DNA of 64,000 nt from Gymnogyps californianus (Eukaryota; Chordata; Aves; Accipitriformes; Cathartidae): contig NC_059475.1 of NCBI RefSeq assembly GCF_018139145.2, positions 5,307,437-5,371,436 of the forward strand, in the 5' to 3' direction. Positions 25,301 to 38,439 of this stretch are shown here, piece by piece. Positions within the stretch are counted from its first letter, which is position 1. The number at the start of each line of letters is the position of its first letter. A model generated the notes under the pieces. That model saw only the letters and a program-made list of their open reading frames with translations. It was not told the origin of the DNA and ran no database searches. The translations under genes were made by a program, and so were the position numbers.

Positions 25301-26205
25301 TTTAAGCCATTATTTTTCATTAGATGAGGCACCGGTGTTATCCAAAAGTTAATAGCAGGAATATGTCTGTGTGACAAAACAAATGTAGCTTGAATCCCAT
25401 AGTGATTAATACCAGAAACACTTTGCAACAGAGTGCATGTCTGACATACACAAATCACAAAATGGTATAGAAATGTGTTACTGTGCTCTTCTTTTCATAG
25501 AACAAACCCTCTATTTTCTGGCACTGTCTCTCTCTCTCTCCAGATTAGATTTTAGTAAATAAATGGAAGCTTCGGAAGAGCTGTAAAAAAACCCCCCAAG
25601 AACAAAAAAACCAAACCAACATCCCCTCAACCCAACAACCTGTAGCCCGGTCTGACTGGTGTAGGTAATCATATTGCTGTTTTTTAAATTGCCCCTTGAC
25701 ATCAGGCATATGCTAATAGTCTATTTAAATAGTCTCATACCTTGGCAGACGCCTTTTTTTAGGCAGTATGCATGGTTTAAATAGAACCCTAGACACCTGA
25801 CAGGTACCTGAAATGAGGGTTAAAGCAGAATGTTTCTGTAAACAGTAGCCTTAAGCCCCATCAACAGGTGTGGGCATTGGCTGATAGAGCTGATGCAGTT
25901 TTTTGTCCCTATCTTACATCCGTTCCGAAAGGACACTCTCCTTTCTTTGTCTTCTGCGCCACAAGGACACATAATTTCTAACTCCTATAAACTGAAACTT
26001 CTGAGTGGTGATGCATTTAATGGGAGTTTTCTTCTTTTTGCTCTTTGGAGGTAGGTTGTTTCTAACAGCTTCCATTTCTTCATATGGTGATGATAACCAG
26101 CAATCTCCTTAAGCAGCACTAACTCTGGCTCAAGTGGGATCATTATTTTGAAGGATATATTAAAATCTATAATTATATCAGTTTGTTAACTGACTATATG
26201 TCCTG
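22331..26205. other. AT-rich non-coding sequence, no gene recognised
   Basis: Only short open frames without known similarity. A run of A lies at about 25136-25150, a CT repeat at about 25529-25542 and an A/C-rich patch at 25585-25640. Octamer-like ATTTGCAT words occur at 23913 and 25015, but such words are expected by chance in sequence of this composition. Confidence 0.55.
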
Positions 26206-26225
26206 CCACCCCCCACCCCCCCCCA
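26206..26225 (-). repeat. C-rich tract, G-quadruplex candidate on minus strand
   Basis: Uninterrupted C runs of 6 and 9 or more are separated by a single A, so the minus strand has G runs able to supply four G-triplets. It lies in AT-rich surroundings. Formation in the cell is an inference. Confidence 0.5.
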
Positions 26226-27030
26226 ACAAAAACCAAATACCGACAACAACTCCTGACTTTCATGGCTTGTCTTTCAATGCATCTTGAAATCTTGCTTTGG
26301 CAGCCCAATGACAGTTATAGAGCAGTTGCTCATTACATATGTCAGTGTGCATATATTTGTAAATGTATTTGTACATATACATACATTTGTAATGTGTACA
26401 TACTGTTTTCAAGCATTTCTTCCTCTCTAAAAGCCAATTCTTCCAGCAGATTTAAATTGCACCATTTCCCCAACAAAGGTTCACAAAAGAACTTAGTTTA
26501 GCTCATACTGAAAACAACCTCACACTAGCCTGCATGCAAATGCAATTTCAGAAAAATTTTAGAGAAAGAATAGGGGGAAGTTCTCATTTGTGGTGAAAAG
26601 GAGGAAACATTAAAAACTGGAAGGTTGATTTGTGAGCTGTTTGAAGTGCTTTAGAGAGTTAGAGTGTTTCAGAAGTTATCAGCAAAGATATATTAGTGAA
26701 CAGAGAACAGCTGACCTATTGAAAGATGCATGGCAGTTACTTTTATCACATAGCTTTTGTTTTATTATAGAACTCAACTCTCATAAGGATTCAGTATTCT
26801 CCCTTGTAAATATTTCAGTTCACAGACAGTAGATGGCCCATATTTGCAAGCAGAGCAATCATCCCAGAAGACTGTTATGGTAAAGCTATGGAGCTTACAA
26901 AACCAAAAAGCAATTAAAGACAAGAAATTATGAGAACTTTAAAAAAGGTACAGGAAGAGAACAGGATGAATATAGACTTCTGGAGAGAGAAAGCAAGCAC
27001 GTCTCCAGGAGTCCTGAGAAGCTTTTAGCT
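26226..27030. other. Non-coding sequence with cryptic TG/TA simple repeat
   Basis: From about 26335 to 26405 the sequence is an imperfect mixture of ATTTGTA, GTACATA and TACATA words (a cryptic simple repeat). The rest shows no gene or recognised repeat. Confidence 0.55.
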
Positions 27031-27110
27031 TAAAAAACAAACAAAAAAGCATCCAAAGAACAAACAAACAAAAAACCAAAAAAACAAGCACCAAAAAAAA
27101 AAAGGGGGGG
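27031..27110. repeat. A-rich (AAAC)n simple repeat ending in A-run then seven G
   Basis: Imperfect CAAACAAACAAA units pass into a long A run followed directly by GGGGGGG (27104-27110). Purine-only tracts of this sort are slippage-prone. No LINE body lies directly upstream that would make this an obvious poly(A) tail. Confidence 0.8.
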
Positions 27111-29479
27111 CTGTTAAGCTCTTAATTTTGCATGAAGATCTATTATACCTTGCAGTCACATTAAGTCATGTTTGCCACAAAACTGACTCTGGAAAGAAAC
27201 CATTGGAATATGCTACAGTGCAGAATATAGCATTTTCAATTCATTCTGAAATAACATCCTGTGATACAACACTAATTTTTAGCCATATGGAGTGACTAAT
27301 AAGGTCATATATATTTTGTATTGTATACTGCTGTATGCATAGGCAGTGTACCGGGCCATTCATAGCTATCTTATAAATTAAAAGTACTAGGATTTAAAGG
27401 TCATTTGTAGAGCTTTTATGAAAGCAGCATCTTTTTTCTGTTGGGAAAAAAAAATCAATTTTGGATTTTGTCATCTAGTGTTTCTCATTAGCTTATGATC
27501 ACGTTGTGATAGAAGTGCAAGAGTTATTACAAAAAAAAAGAAGAAATATCCACCCTCTCACTTATTGTGCATTATATGTGTTCTGTGGTGCCCAAAGGTG
27601 CCAGTCAAGATTGAAAGCTAATTGTGCTTGGAGCTGTAAAAATATGAAATGAGATAGCATTACTGACAATAACCTCAATAGGAGATTACGTCTGGGTCTG
27701 CTTTGGGGCAGTTGGCAGAACTGAATCTTGAGGAGATTAAATGAGATGAATGTCAGAGACTGGTGTAATAAGACAGCAAACCACTTCCAGGTATAAGGCA
27801 TACATGGTAAAGGAATAAAGGATGAAAAAGGTTCAAGGTGAAAATTGATCAAGCTGTTCTGGGCCTTCACACTGAGGGATAAGGAATATGAACCTGGCAA
27901 TTAGTCTACTATCAAGTAGGACTTACCTGAAAGAAGCCAGTGAAGCAATTTGGAGGCAGAAGTATCAACATAAAGAAAATTATTTTAGGAGCTGAGTGAC
28001 ATGTATTTCAAGAAGATTACAAAGAAATAATAGACAGGGGAAAATATAACCTACGCCGGTTAGACAATAGTTTTGTTTCTAACAAGCAAGTTCACTCTCA
28101 ATCTGGCTTTTATGCATGGCTACTATCCAGATACGCAGACAAGGTCTATGTCTTCTACTCTGTTATAACTCAGTACCTAGTAATTGGCCACAGAATTCAG
28201 AGAGCAGTTGGTTAAAAACCTTAGTCTGGTTCTTTAGAATAGAGAATGTCATTGGCAGCATCATCCTTAGGCATCGTGCTTGGCCAGTATCTTTAATTAA
28301 CAAAGCAAAGGACCTTACAACATTAGTCCAAGACAAAATTAGTAAAGAGAATTTAACAGAAGGGAAGTCTGTTATCTAAGATTCTTGAATAATGGAGGGG
28401 CAATTACAGCAATTAAAATCCACTGAAATTCTACTGTCATGAGCATACAGTTATTACATTTATGAACACAGATGTGATCATTCAAACCATATGGACAAAA
28501 ACCTCTACCAAAACTCTATTTAATTGTCATTTATTGATTATTCTTATAAGCTTTTAAATACTTTCTGTAAAGTTTGCACACCATTAGTTTTCACTGAAGT
28601 GGTTTAGATGAACACAATAATCAGAAAAGATTTTTTTTTTTTTTGGAGAAGATTATCTTCCTTTGTATTTTAATGTTACTCAGTTCCAGAAGAATCATAG
28701 CCAGCTATATCCTTCATATGTCTGGATATGGAGCCAAAAATAGACAGCAAGGAAAGAAGGATTTTACATGAGATCCAACACTTGGAAGGATCAGCGTTGG
28801 ACTATGTTGACCTTAAGCTTCATTATGAAACTTCATTCAACTCCTATCTGCCTTCCTGTAATCCTATAAATCCCCAAGTTTTACCCTAAGACACTTGCTG
28901 TCTCAAGGCTGTAAAACTCTCTTTAATTTTTAGACAGGAGGTCAAGCTTTGAAACAGCTTCTTCCCTCGCCCATCCTTTTCTGAAGCATGCTTGCATTGT
29001 ACGTCTCACACACAGGAATGGTACAGAACGATCCCAGTTTCCTGCTTCTGTCTTCCAACCCTACGTAGTCTCTAACGGGGAAAGCGGCAAATCGCAGATC
29101 ACTGCTTCTGCTTTGCACAGGCTGGCCTTGCTTGGCTGTCACGGTATGGCTGGCTTTGGTCCAAAGACAAAATCTGCGTAGGGGACTGCTGCATTACCTG
29201 GCATGCAAACATTGAGGGTGAGCTCAAGTTTGACCCTAAATATTAGTGTAGACTCACTGTGTGTTCCAGATGGTAAATTAATTTGTTTTACTTGGTTTTC
29301 TGTTGCGTGTGGCAGTGTTCATTGATGTTTGTAGAAGTGTAACACGAGTGCAGTACAGTTTGTTTCAAAGCCATGTGTTACAAACAGGCAAGAAGCAGTT
29401 GATGTTTTAAGTGAGCCTTCTGGCATCAAAGCCCATCTGACAGTCAATCACTGAACTTCTCTGAAAGGACACAACTGGC
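27111..29479. other. AT-rich non-coding sequence, no gene recognised
   Basis: The longest frame is 112 codons on the minus strand at 27562-27900, with no recognisable family. Parts of 27560-28090 have the feel of a very old LINE, with purine-rich GAGATTAAATGAGATG-like wording, but I can find no block in order, so I do not call it. Confidence 0.5.
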
Positions 29480-29560
29480 CTTTGCAAAAGATTTAAAAGG
29501 CCAAGAAGCCAGCAATAAAGGTGTTTAACAGAGAGAGCAGTGTAGCTGACTTGCAGGTAA
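29480..29560 (+). promoter_or_regulatory. Candidate TATA-type core promoter with first-exon splice donor
   Basis: A TATA-like box, ATTTAAAAGGC (29491-29501), is followed about 25-30 bases downstream by a possible initiation zone. A strong vertebrate splice donor, GCAG|GTAAGG, then falls at the 29556/29557 boundary. This would give a short non-coding first exon of about 35 bases. No downstream coding exon was recognised, so the assignment rests only on spacing and motif quality. Confidence 0.2.
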
Positions 29561-31261
29561 GGGTAGTTTCCTTTTGCCTTTTACCTTAACTATGGGAAGG
29601 AAAAAAGTTTAACAGGGAAGAAAAGCACAAGAGCTAAAAAGAGTAGAGCTTTTTCTTTAGAAACTGAGGACAGGAAGGATCTTGAGGTTTTGTTGAGCAA
29701 AAAAGGCATATGGTCCTGTCATGTAATATATCCAGGGAAAAAAGCAATCTCAATATGCATCTGAAGGGGGATTGTGAGCAATAACAATCACTACTCTAAT
29801 AGTTAATGATATGTAGTGCTCAGGTTGTGGAAGATTAACACTTTGCCTTTGCAGTGAAACAATTGCTCAGGGAACTAGATGACATTATAAATTTCATTTT
29901 TATTTGCTTGTGGGTATTAACTAAAAACAAGAACATATGTGTATGAAGCCTGAAGTCAAATGTTTAGAGCATGAACGATTTCTTAAAAGGGGGCGAAAAC
30001 GAGGACCTTGAATTTGAAATTCCCTGATGTTTCTTTAAATAGTCTAGCCTTAAAATACAACTATGCAAAGCTACAAATGCATAAAATTAATTGAAGCTGC
30101 TAGTGTTCAGCTAACAGAGAATTTGGCTTAGCCATGCTTACTAGGAACATAAATCTATAAGACATAGTCAAAGACAACAATTAATTTAATCAAAAACATA
30201 ATGTTAAATTAAGCATCGGGTTACTTATTTTTAATTTAAAGAGAATAAATTTTGAAAAATGCCTCAGCTTACTTTGGATTTGCTTTTTAAGCATAAAGCC
30301 CTACAAGCAACAGTCTAGCAGTCTCAGCACCTCAGGTCCAGATGGGAAAAAAATAAGTTCTTTTCTGCACTAACTGGTTTATGTATAATTATGTCATAAA
30401 GGAAAGGATAAGTTCTCCAACTGTGGATCTTTCTTAAATTGGATGTTAATAAGAAACTGCTAGTGTAAAACAGCAGTGATGTATTGCATAGCATAGAATT
30501 ACTCAGAAATGGTGAGTCTGTGGAATGAGGTACACAGCACAGACACAACCCATTAAGAAGAGTTGTGGCAGTAATTCCACTAGTTTCAGCTGAGCTGAGT
30601 CTACTTAATTTCAGTGATACCTTTGAGAAAAATGGAAAGAATAAAAGCCTGGACTTTTCTGTTAGTCTTCAACTAGGGGAAAGAGGTAGAAAACCCAAGA
30701 GACGGGTCACGAAGGAAGTTTAAAGCAAAAAGTTTTATGAAGAAGACTAAAATACCAGAGTTACTTGAGCATTTGTCTCTCAACTTGTTAACCTGGCCAA
30801 AGTGAAGCAATAGATAGAGACCACACATTTCTCAAATAAACTTGTGCTTCTATTCATGCCGTGGATTCCTTAGAACTATCTCTGTGGCTGAGATACAGAT
30901 ACAATACTGAAACTTGATCACAGACTTACCGATTAACAACGAGAGTTACAAATCAAACAAATACCATTTTGAGTCACCCGGTTACTGTCACTGAAAATCT
31001 GCACTTATTGCTGCTAATTCACAGAAGAAAACCATTTATTTTAATAGTAATACCCAAGGTCTATTATTAACGAGAAGAACAATCCTGCCCCCGAAATCCC
31101 TATCAAATAGATACTGGAGCTCAAAACTGGGCCATCAATTGTTACCAAGAGCTACTACGTCCTAATATAAACTCTCTGACCTCGGAAGATGTAATTTACC
31201 TAGGATATCACTGCAGCTCTGTGTGGATTAGTCAAATGTCAGCAAAGTGCTCTCCACTGTA

Positions 31262-31390
31262 GCTGTATTAATTAAAGATGGCCAATAGTTTAAAAAGAAA
31301 AAGTAGCACTTAAACATGCATATAATCATTAATGATATAAGGCTATTATTAATTATCTAAAGGTTCAAATTAGGTAGTCTACATGCTTCA
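31262..31390. promoter_or_regulatory. Candidate AT-rich element with TAAT-core motifs
   Basis: Within about 130 bases there are TTAATTAAAG, ATAATCATTAATGATAT (itself nearly symmetric) and TATTAATTATC, all homeodomain-type cores, in non-repetitive sequence. Judged from motif content only; AT-rich background can produce the same picture. Confidence 0.2.
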
Positions 31391-33088
31391 GCACTGGAAA
31401 CACAAGAAAAAATGAACCCTATCATTTCACTCACTGCGATACTATGTGAGCTTTACTGAAACAGTCTGGCAATTTGCAAAGTGCTTCTTCCAGTGAATGC
31501 AACTATTTTCACAGCTATTGCCATCAAAGTCTGCTTGTACAGGTAACTTTCTTAAATGAATTAGTATTTTCTTTGGACATAATGTAAAAAAAGAGAAGCC
31601 AGAAGAAACTAGCAGCAGCATGGAGCAACAAAGCAAAATAAAAAAACATGTGAAGCCTCCAAGAAAAGGAACAGAATCTAGACTACATTATGAAATATTT
31701 ACCTAAAGGAGCCACAAAAGTATCATCAGCTGACATTTACTCACGCTTAATACTGTGCAATATTACTATTCAAAGAAAGAAGGAGATTGGTGGATAAAAC
31801 TTGCTTATGCGAATAGTCCTACTTAGATCAGTCAGTGCTCTTTTCAGTAAGATGAGTAGCTTTTGTCATAAGTATATTAACACTCTTAAAGGACCAGTAC
31901 GTGAAATTTTGCTATACTGAGTTATTCCAATGAAATACAAAAAGTCTTCCCATGGTGTTCCCACAGATCATTTACCCTCCACATACTACCACTTGCTTAC
32001 CTTCCCCCTCTATTCCCTACGCTTTTCAGTTACTTTATGTTACACTATTCAGTGTTTCATTCATCATTTGCCTACGCCATATTGTCTGCTCACTGCTAAC
32101 ATCAATTTTGAGTCTTGTGTGCTACTAAATGGTCAAAAAGAAGGCAGGAAGCCTTCCAAATACATGGAATTAATATTCCCATGACCCTGTCTTAAATGGA
32201 GAAGAAATAACATATACCATTACGAAGTTATTTTGGCACAATCAGTCATCCAGGACATCCAATTCCAATGCCAGGAGCAGACCACGTACTTCAGAAGCGG
32301 CACAGCAAAATTAAGAACACTAAGAAGTTGTTCAGAAATGGAAACTCAGACAGTTGGAAGGCAGAGGTCAACTCCTGACACTACCCAGAGCCAAATGACT
32401 CCAAAAGACCCCTCCTCTTTTCTGAACCTGACCAAGTTACACAGTGAGAAAATAGTCTTTAAAAGAAGCCTTCGAGTGGATGATACTTGTCCAGCTCCAG
32501 CTGACGTCAACAGGAACACCCTGCTAAGCAGACCTGCTACATGCTCTGAGATGCCTCTGTTCCAGGAGAAATCCTGGGCTGGCCCCAAAAACCCCTAGGC
32601 ACAAGTGCAGCACAACAAGTACTGCCCACATCTGCCCACTGCTTAGGAAGCTATGGGTTGGAGAGAGGGCAATCTCCTGGTTTATATCAAATGCATTCAT
32701 TGTTAAGGAGATCATTATATTCCTGCAAGCAGGTTCAGTTTCAGTTAAAGGCATACAATATATTCCTGCTGCCTGCTCCCCCTTCCCCACCAAGTTCCCC
32801 TGCTAAAGCTTACTCCCCAACCTGGCAGGTGTTCAAAACCACCTTCTAAGTGTGAGGAGGAATAAAGAAAACCAGCATGGCTGGTTTCATAGTATTAGCT
32901 TTACCATTACCAGTGATTATGCAGTCATCCATCTTACAAGCATGACTGTCTGCAAATAACCTGCAATTTGTGAATGAGTTGCACAAACGCACTTGCTTTT
33001 ATTTATACCCACACTATCAGCGTTTACATTTTACTGGCCTCATCAGTTTGAATTCATTCTAACTGCTTCAGGTACCAGTGGTCTCTTT

Positions 33089-33114
33089 TCTAGGAGGTCT
33101 ACCAACCTCCTAGA
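33089..33114. repeat. Hairpin, 10-bp perfect stem with 6-base loop
   Basis: TCTAGGAGGT pairs exactly with ACCTCCTAGA across the loop CTACCA. There is no T-run and no longer arm pairing visible, so it does not look like a microRNA precursor or tRNA remnant. Confidence 0.6.
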
Positions 33115-34501
33115 TCCTTGGGGTATGAATAAAAGTCACTGTGAAGATAAATTAAGGAAGTCATTGGCAGTAAACCATCCAGACTTCAATTGTGAGCCAC
33201 TCTCTTCTGTCCTTTCAAGGGAAACTTGTGCTGCTTTTGCAAGGAGAAGGGTTAGTGGCAGTCTGTGGCTATCAATCACCCTCTGCTTAGTTCAGCATTT
33301 CATCAAAGTTCTCCTGATTTTCTGTAATCCTGGAAGGCAATGCTTGTAAATTTTTCATGGAGCAGGAATCCGAGTCATTCTATCAAAGTAGCTGGTAGGT
33401 CCATTTCTGCAAACTATTAGACCCTTCTCCCCTCTAATAATCTGTTCTGTCCTCAGGCTCCTAAAAATTTCCTCTGTATATATCACTGGCATAGCAAGCC
33501 TTGCCTGAAATATCACAACTTTTTGCCGTTCTGAAACTTTTGATAAGTTTCTCTCTTCTGTGGAACATGCAGCCTGAAAACAAAGACAGACCGGGTGCTT
33601 CAAAATAGAGAAGAAAAAATGTGAGCAAGCCCACCCACTCATGGTCAACCATCATTACGAACTAGTCCCCGTTCCACAACAGTCAGTGTAAGCATAAGTT
33701 CGTCCAGCTTTTTTCCCAGTCCACAACTGGCATAAGATTTCTATGATGTAACACGGAGAAAGACATTATGGCAGGTAACATTGGCAACAAATGTCATGCT
33801 TAATGAAAGTTTGGTTTTCTTCTGGCTTTTCAGGTGGGGTTTTTTGGCATCTTGACTTAATAGACTTAAGCGTACTTGTTTTGTACTGCTTTACATTTGT
33901 ACAGTAACACACTCTGAAAATACAGTGGCCAGATGTTCTGTCATTGCTTTCCTGCTGTTTCCCTTAAAGAGATTCCTCTATATAATAAAATTGTGGGTGA
34001 AAATTTTTACTAGAACTGATGGCAAGGAAAAAGTAGATACGTTGTAATGATAAATTCATTTACTCAGCACAAACTAGAATTTCATCATGGACAATTTACT
34101 TACTATAAATTGCAACTGTTCTCCCTTTTCAGTCTTTTTACTATATATGAAAACTAAATGACAAGGGAAAGACTTGGGGAAAAGTATCTTATGCTTTCTT
34201 ACAGGTGCTATTAAACCAGAGTGGTCCTTCCAAAAGCAAGAACAGTATTTCCAGTTGCTTAAAAAAATCAGCAGTTTTGGGGGATATTTTAGTGCATTAC
34301 AGAACTGATATTTATAATCACAGGAAATTAAAATTTGTAAGCTTAGTTGTTCACAGAATCCAACACTTGTACGAATCTGTGATCAGAATATAATCCTGTA
34401 ACACATCCCAAAAAACGAGTATCAAATATTCATAAAAGACCTTTTTCAAACAGATCAAGAATTATTCAAATATTGTGAGCAGTAATTTCATATAATGAAA
34501 T

Positions 34502-34567
34502 CAGACTCATTTAGGTTGGAAAAGACCTTTAAGATCATCGGGTCCAACCATAAACCTAACACTGCCG
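34502..34567 (-). mobile_element. Short CR1 3'-end fragment
   Basis: The + strand reads TTTAGGTTGGAAAAGACC, then TTAAGATCATCGGGTCCAACC and AAACCTAACACTGCC. This is the reverse complement of the 3' UTR end of a bird CR1 subfamily different from the one at 41091. The copy is severely 5'-truncated, as is usual for CR1. Confidence 0.85.
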
Positions 34568-37500
34568 TATCTGTTTCTGGCCAACTCATAAGCAGAAGAA
34601 AAAAGGAAAATTCATTAACGTTGTTATTCATTTTATATTTGGCATCATGTACTGTTTAGCCTGTACTTTAAAAATAAAAATGGTGGTGCTTCATTGTAAG
34701 GTATTAAAACAGCTATACTCAATAGAAACTTGCACAGAGTTGCAAGACACTGAGTTCCTCTGGACTCACTGACTTCACTTGCACTACTATAAATTAAATA
34801 GACTGCAAAGCAGTGTAAAACCGACCTTCCTTTTCCCCTTTGTATTCCTGTAGAATAGTAGTTGGTACACCAGATACATTTGTCACTGGTACAGTAAGAA
34901 CATAAGGACCAGCAAAAGCTATAAAAATCAAGTTAATAACTTTTTTCCTATGACAGGTCCATCAGATTTGGAATCCATTTCATTCACATTTTAGTGATGA
35001 TTAAACTTTTTATTCTATTGAATTTCTCATGTAATCTGTCAAGAATTTTGTGGACACTAATAACCTATCATCGCAAAGGTGCAGTAATTAAAGGCCTTGT
35101 TGTGACAGAATTGTTACGATCCTGGCACCCTGCAACAAAAGTGAGAAAAGCAATTTACTTGCAAACTAGAAGCTAAATACCTTCACACTGAGACTAGAAA
35201 ATGCACCACTACTTTATTGTGAGGCATAATTTTACATATTTCTATAATGGCAACACACAATACAATTAATTTCTTTTCAGACAGTAGGAGAAGAAAAAAA
35301 ACCAAGAATAGTCCTTTCCTATCTGGACTAAAATGTTGCCATTCAGAGTAAATAGATGCTATTATGCATTTAGTGATTTATTCATCAGCATTACACAGCG
35401 AGGGCAGATTGCATTAATACAGACAAAACAAGCAAGACTGCCAGCATTACTATTTTGCTGAAGAAATTTATAAGAAAAAAGGCTTAAATTTTATTTACTT
35501 AATCTAGTTTTGGGGGAGAATAAGAGCATATTACTATACAGTAAGGTTTTGAGAATTCTGATATGAAATGAGGATATGAACTCCCTGCAGAGGGTCTTGA
35601 AAGTTATTAAAGTAACATAGAATAAATGCTTTTTCCATATGAGGAATTCTTGTAACTGCTAGACAGTGAACTCGGAAACAAATTCTAATTTCTGAGGTTA
35701 TATTGTTCTATCTGTCTGGTAGTAATTTTCTGCATTTTATTTACACTTTAAGGATTTACCTCAGCTCAGCTATGAGAAGTGAACTGAAGAGTATAATAAG
35801 ATCTTATGTATTTCAAGCTACCGTCCAAAATTGTAGGCTGGATAGCAAAGGATTATCTGAAACTTGCTCACTGAGTTTGTTTTATTTCCAGTCCACATAC
35901 AATCCAGCAGATACAATAAAACATAATAAGGAACAAGGCTGAAGTATCACATCAAGATGCAATCTCATGAAAGATTAAGAGGTTATGAATGAAGATGCAG
36001 TATTTATTAAGGACTTGGGATAATAAATAGAATTATTCACAAACAAAAACAATCCATCAAAAGTGAGTTGAGATTGAAACTGCATTTCAGTGGAGCCCAG
36101 CTCTTCTGTGTAATGCTGATGAATACATCAATATATTCAATTTTGATTACAGCGGGAACAGAAAGCCATAAACTATGCCAGGAGTGGGCTCAGCACCTTG
36201 TAAAACCGCAGCTGTCATTTTTTGGCACAACCTTATTACAGAATAGACTTTAGTTAGTAGGTTCACTCACAGACAGATTGTATTTTGCCTTGTTTGAAGA
36301 TTATTAAAAACCTAGCTGCAAAATGAAACCCAGTGATACAGTAACTGCCTGACACAAGCGTTGTCCAAGGATTTAGCCGGGCTCTGTGACCCAAGGGCTG
36401 CATGGTTAATGCAGGCACATCCTCTGTGCACCCCTGGGATCAATGTTTTTACCAAGAGAGCAACTATACTCCTCACACAGTGTTCCTGAAGATAGTACTA
36501 GATTTTCATTACACACTCCCCTCTCTCTGACATCTTTGGTGCATGGCTGGCAAGGGAGACCCGTTAAATCAATGCTCTTAAAATAGCAAAACCATAGCAA
36601 TCTACAAATCGTATCAGAAAGAACAAGAAACTCCCAGTTAAGTGTATGCATTTGCAAACAGCCTAATGCCTGCTAAGAGACAGACAGATTTTAGTAATTA
36701 ATATGTGTTAAGGAAGATATATATCCAAGCTTGCTTCATACTGAAACACTGTTTAAAAGGTTTGTTCTGTTTTCAATCATTTAAGCGTGGTTTGGTGTAC
36801 TAGGCTATTTAAAAACTATAGTCTCATTACTCCAGTAGCCCAAGAAGCAGCTGACATCATTCCCCGATCATATGCAGTGCACTGAGCCCATGGAAGTCGG
36901 ATATTCTCTGTGCATTGCAGTTAATCTAAGAAGATAAGGTTAAAACCTATTCTTTTCTCCTCTGTAAAGCACTTCTGTCCCTAGTGCCACTTGAGGTTCC
37001 AGGGAATGATGATGGGGGAGAGCTACCAGAGTTAAACGATCCTGCAAAGTCCTCTGTGTCCAGGGTTCTGGCTGCTTAAATGGGAAATCTGCAGATGGGG
37101 GACTTCTTGAGAAGGTCACAAAGGCGACTCAGACATTTTGGTGAACCGTCTAGATACCATTTCTCAGCAACGCTGTCAAGTTCCTCCACGTTAACAACAT
37201 TGTGTCTGCGAGGATGATAAAATTAATAAGCCCCAAGAGCTTAATAAATGAGTTCTAGAGGGATGTGCTGGCATCGTGCAGGCCCAGATCCTCCAGCCTC
37301 CTTTCTTTTTGCTCAAACTTTATTCACGCAAACTCCCAGGGGCAAACTCCCAAGCAGAAACTCATCTGTCTGTCACGTTGCACTTGACAGTCCTTGACTT
37401 AACCACTTTCATTGGCTTCTGTTGGAAAGCTAATACTGCTTCTCAGAGCAAAGACGGGGATTGTCAACAAAAGAACCAGAGCGCCATACAAGCTGTAATG

Positions 37501-38439
37501 CACCTGACAGTTTGGTGAACTTTTATTCTCCAGAGTGGAGAATTTGTGAAAGGATAAAACAGAAAGGAAGAAATTCTAAGCTGCAAGAATTCTGTGGCTA
37601 GTACAAATACAGCGTTTGTTACAAATGTAACTTGGATTAGGAGAAATTGTCCTCTCAGGCCAGTACAGCACCTGATAGTACAAAGAAAATTTACAACTGC
37701 TCCTAGATAGTATTGCTTTTAACTTCTGGAAAAAAGTACAAGATTATCAAAACCTTTGGTACGCTTCCTCAAAAAAGTACTAACTTTTCTTAAATTGATT
37801 TTTTTCCCCTTTGTTTCTGCTTATAAACCATCCATCAAGACAATTTCTACTTATTACTACATCTGCAGCCATCACAACAGGGAGATCATCACAACAGGGA
37901 GATGTGCTGGTGAACAGGGAGTGAACACAGTAGAAATAGTTACTTAATACCTCCCATAAAACAGTGTATTTCACTTTCCCATCACACCTTCTGTATTTGC
38001 TTTTTTACTTTCTTGTAATAAAATTATTTAATTGTATTTGCCAGTGGGAAGTTATGCTATATTGTTATGATACCTCATGGATATTTTGCATTTTAATGCC
38101 AGCAAATAGAATTATTGATAGCAATGCCGATCAGGGATTTGGCAGGTAGGAAAATGCTGAGCCAACTAATCTTGCTTTAGTCTAGTGAGGTCTGACACTG
38201 CATTATGCCTCTCTATGGTTTCATTATCAGTAATAAATTGCTGGGGCTGTGTAAATAGCATTTGTCAACAGGGTTTGGGGTTCTTGGTAAATCTGAGCTA
38301 TGCAATTGCATGTTAGTCATTTTTGCTAGTGTGGTATTTGTAAATCTTTGTGAAAGCTTGGGAAAAAGTCCCGTAGTAAGCAAGCTGTATTTTATTTACT
38401 TATTTTCAGTAGTATTGTGCTTGAGAAAAGCATAATTCT
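34568..38439. other. AT-rich non-coding sequence, no gene recognised
   Basis: Only short open frames without known similarity. A small tandem duplication at 37871-37904 is listed separately. Confidence 0.55.
37871..37904. repeat. 17-bp tandem duplication
   Basis: ATCACAACAGGGAGAT(C/G) occurs twice in direct tandem with one mismatch at the last base. A related GAACAGGGAG follows at about 37912. It looks like a simple recent local duplication. Confidence 0.8.

Larger units (their letters stand above)
29561..34501. other. AT-rich non-coding sequence, no gene recognised
   Basis: Open frames of about 100-120 codons occur at 32233-32598 (+), 32993-33349 (+) and 33355-33648 (-). None shows a known domain, a signal peptide followed by a plausible mature chain, or repeat structure. 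The AT-rich motif cluster at 31262-31390 and the hairpin at 33089-33114 are listed separately. Confidence 0.55.

Noticed and set aside
32233..32598. 121-codon + strand open frame, Ser/Thr/Gln-rich
   Set aside because: No domain, no splice-site logic, and open frames also exist on the opposite strand of the same stretch.
33355..33648. 97-codon minus-strand open frame
   Set aside because: Looks superficially protein-like but matches no family I know; not enough to call a gene.
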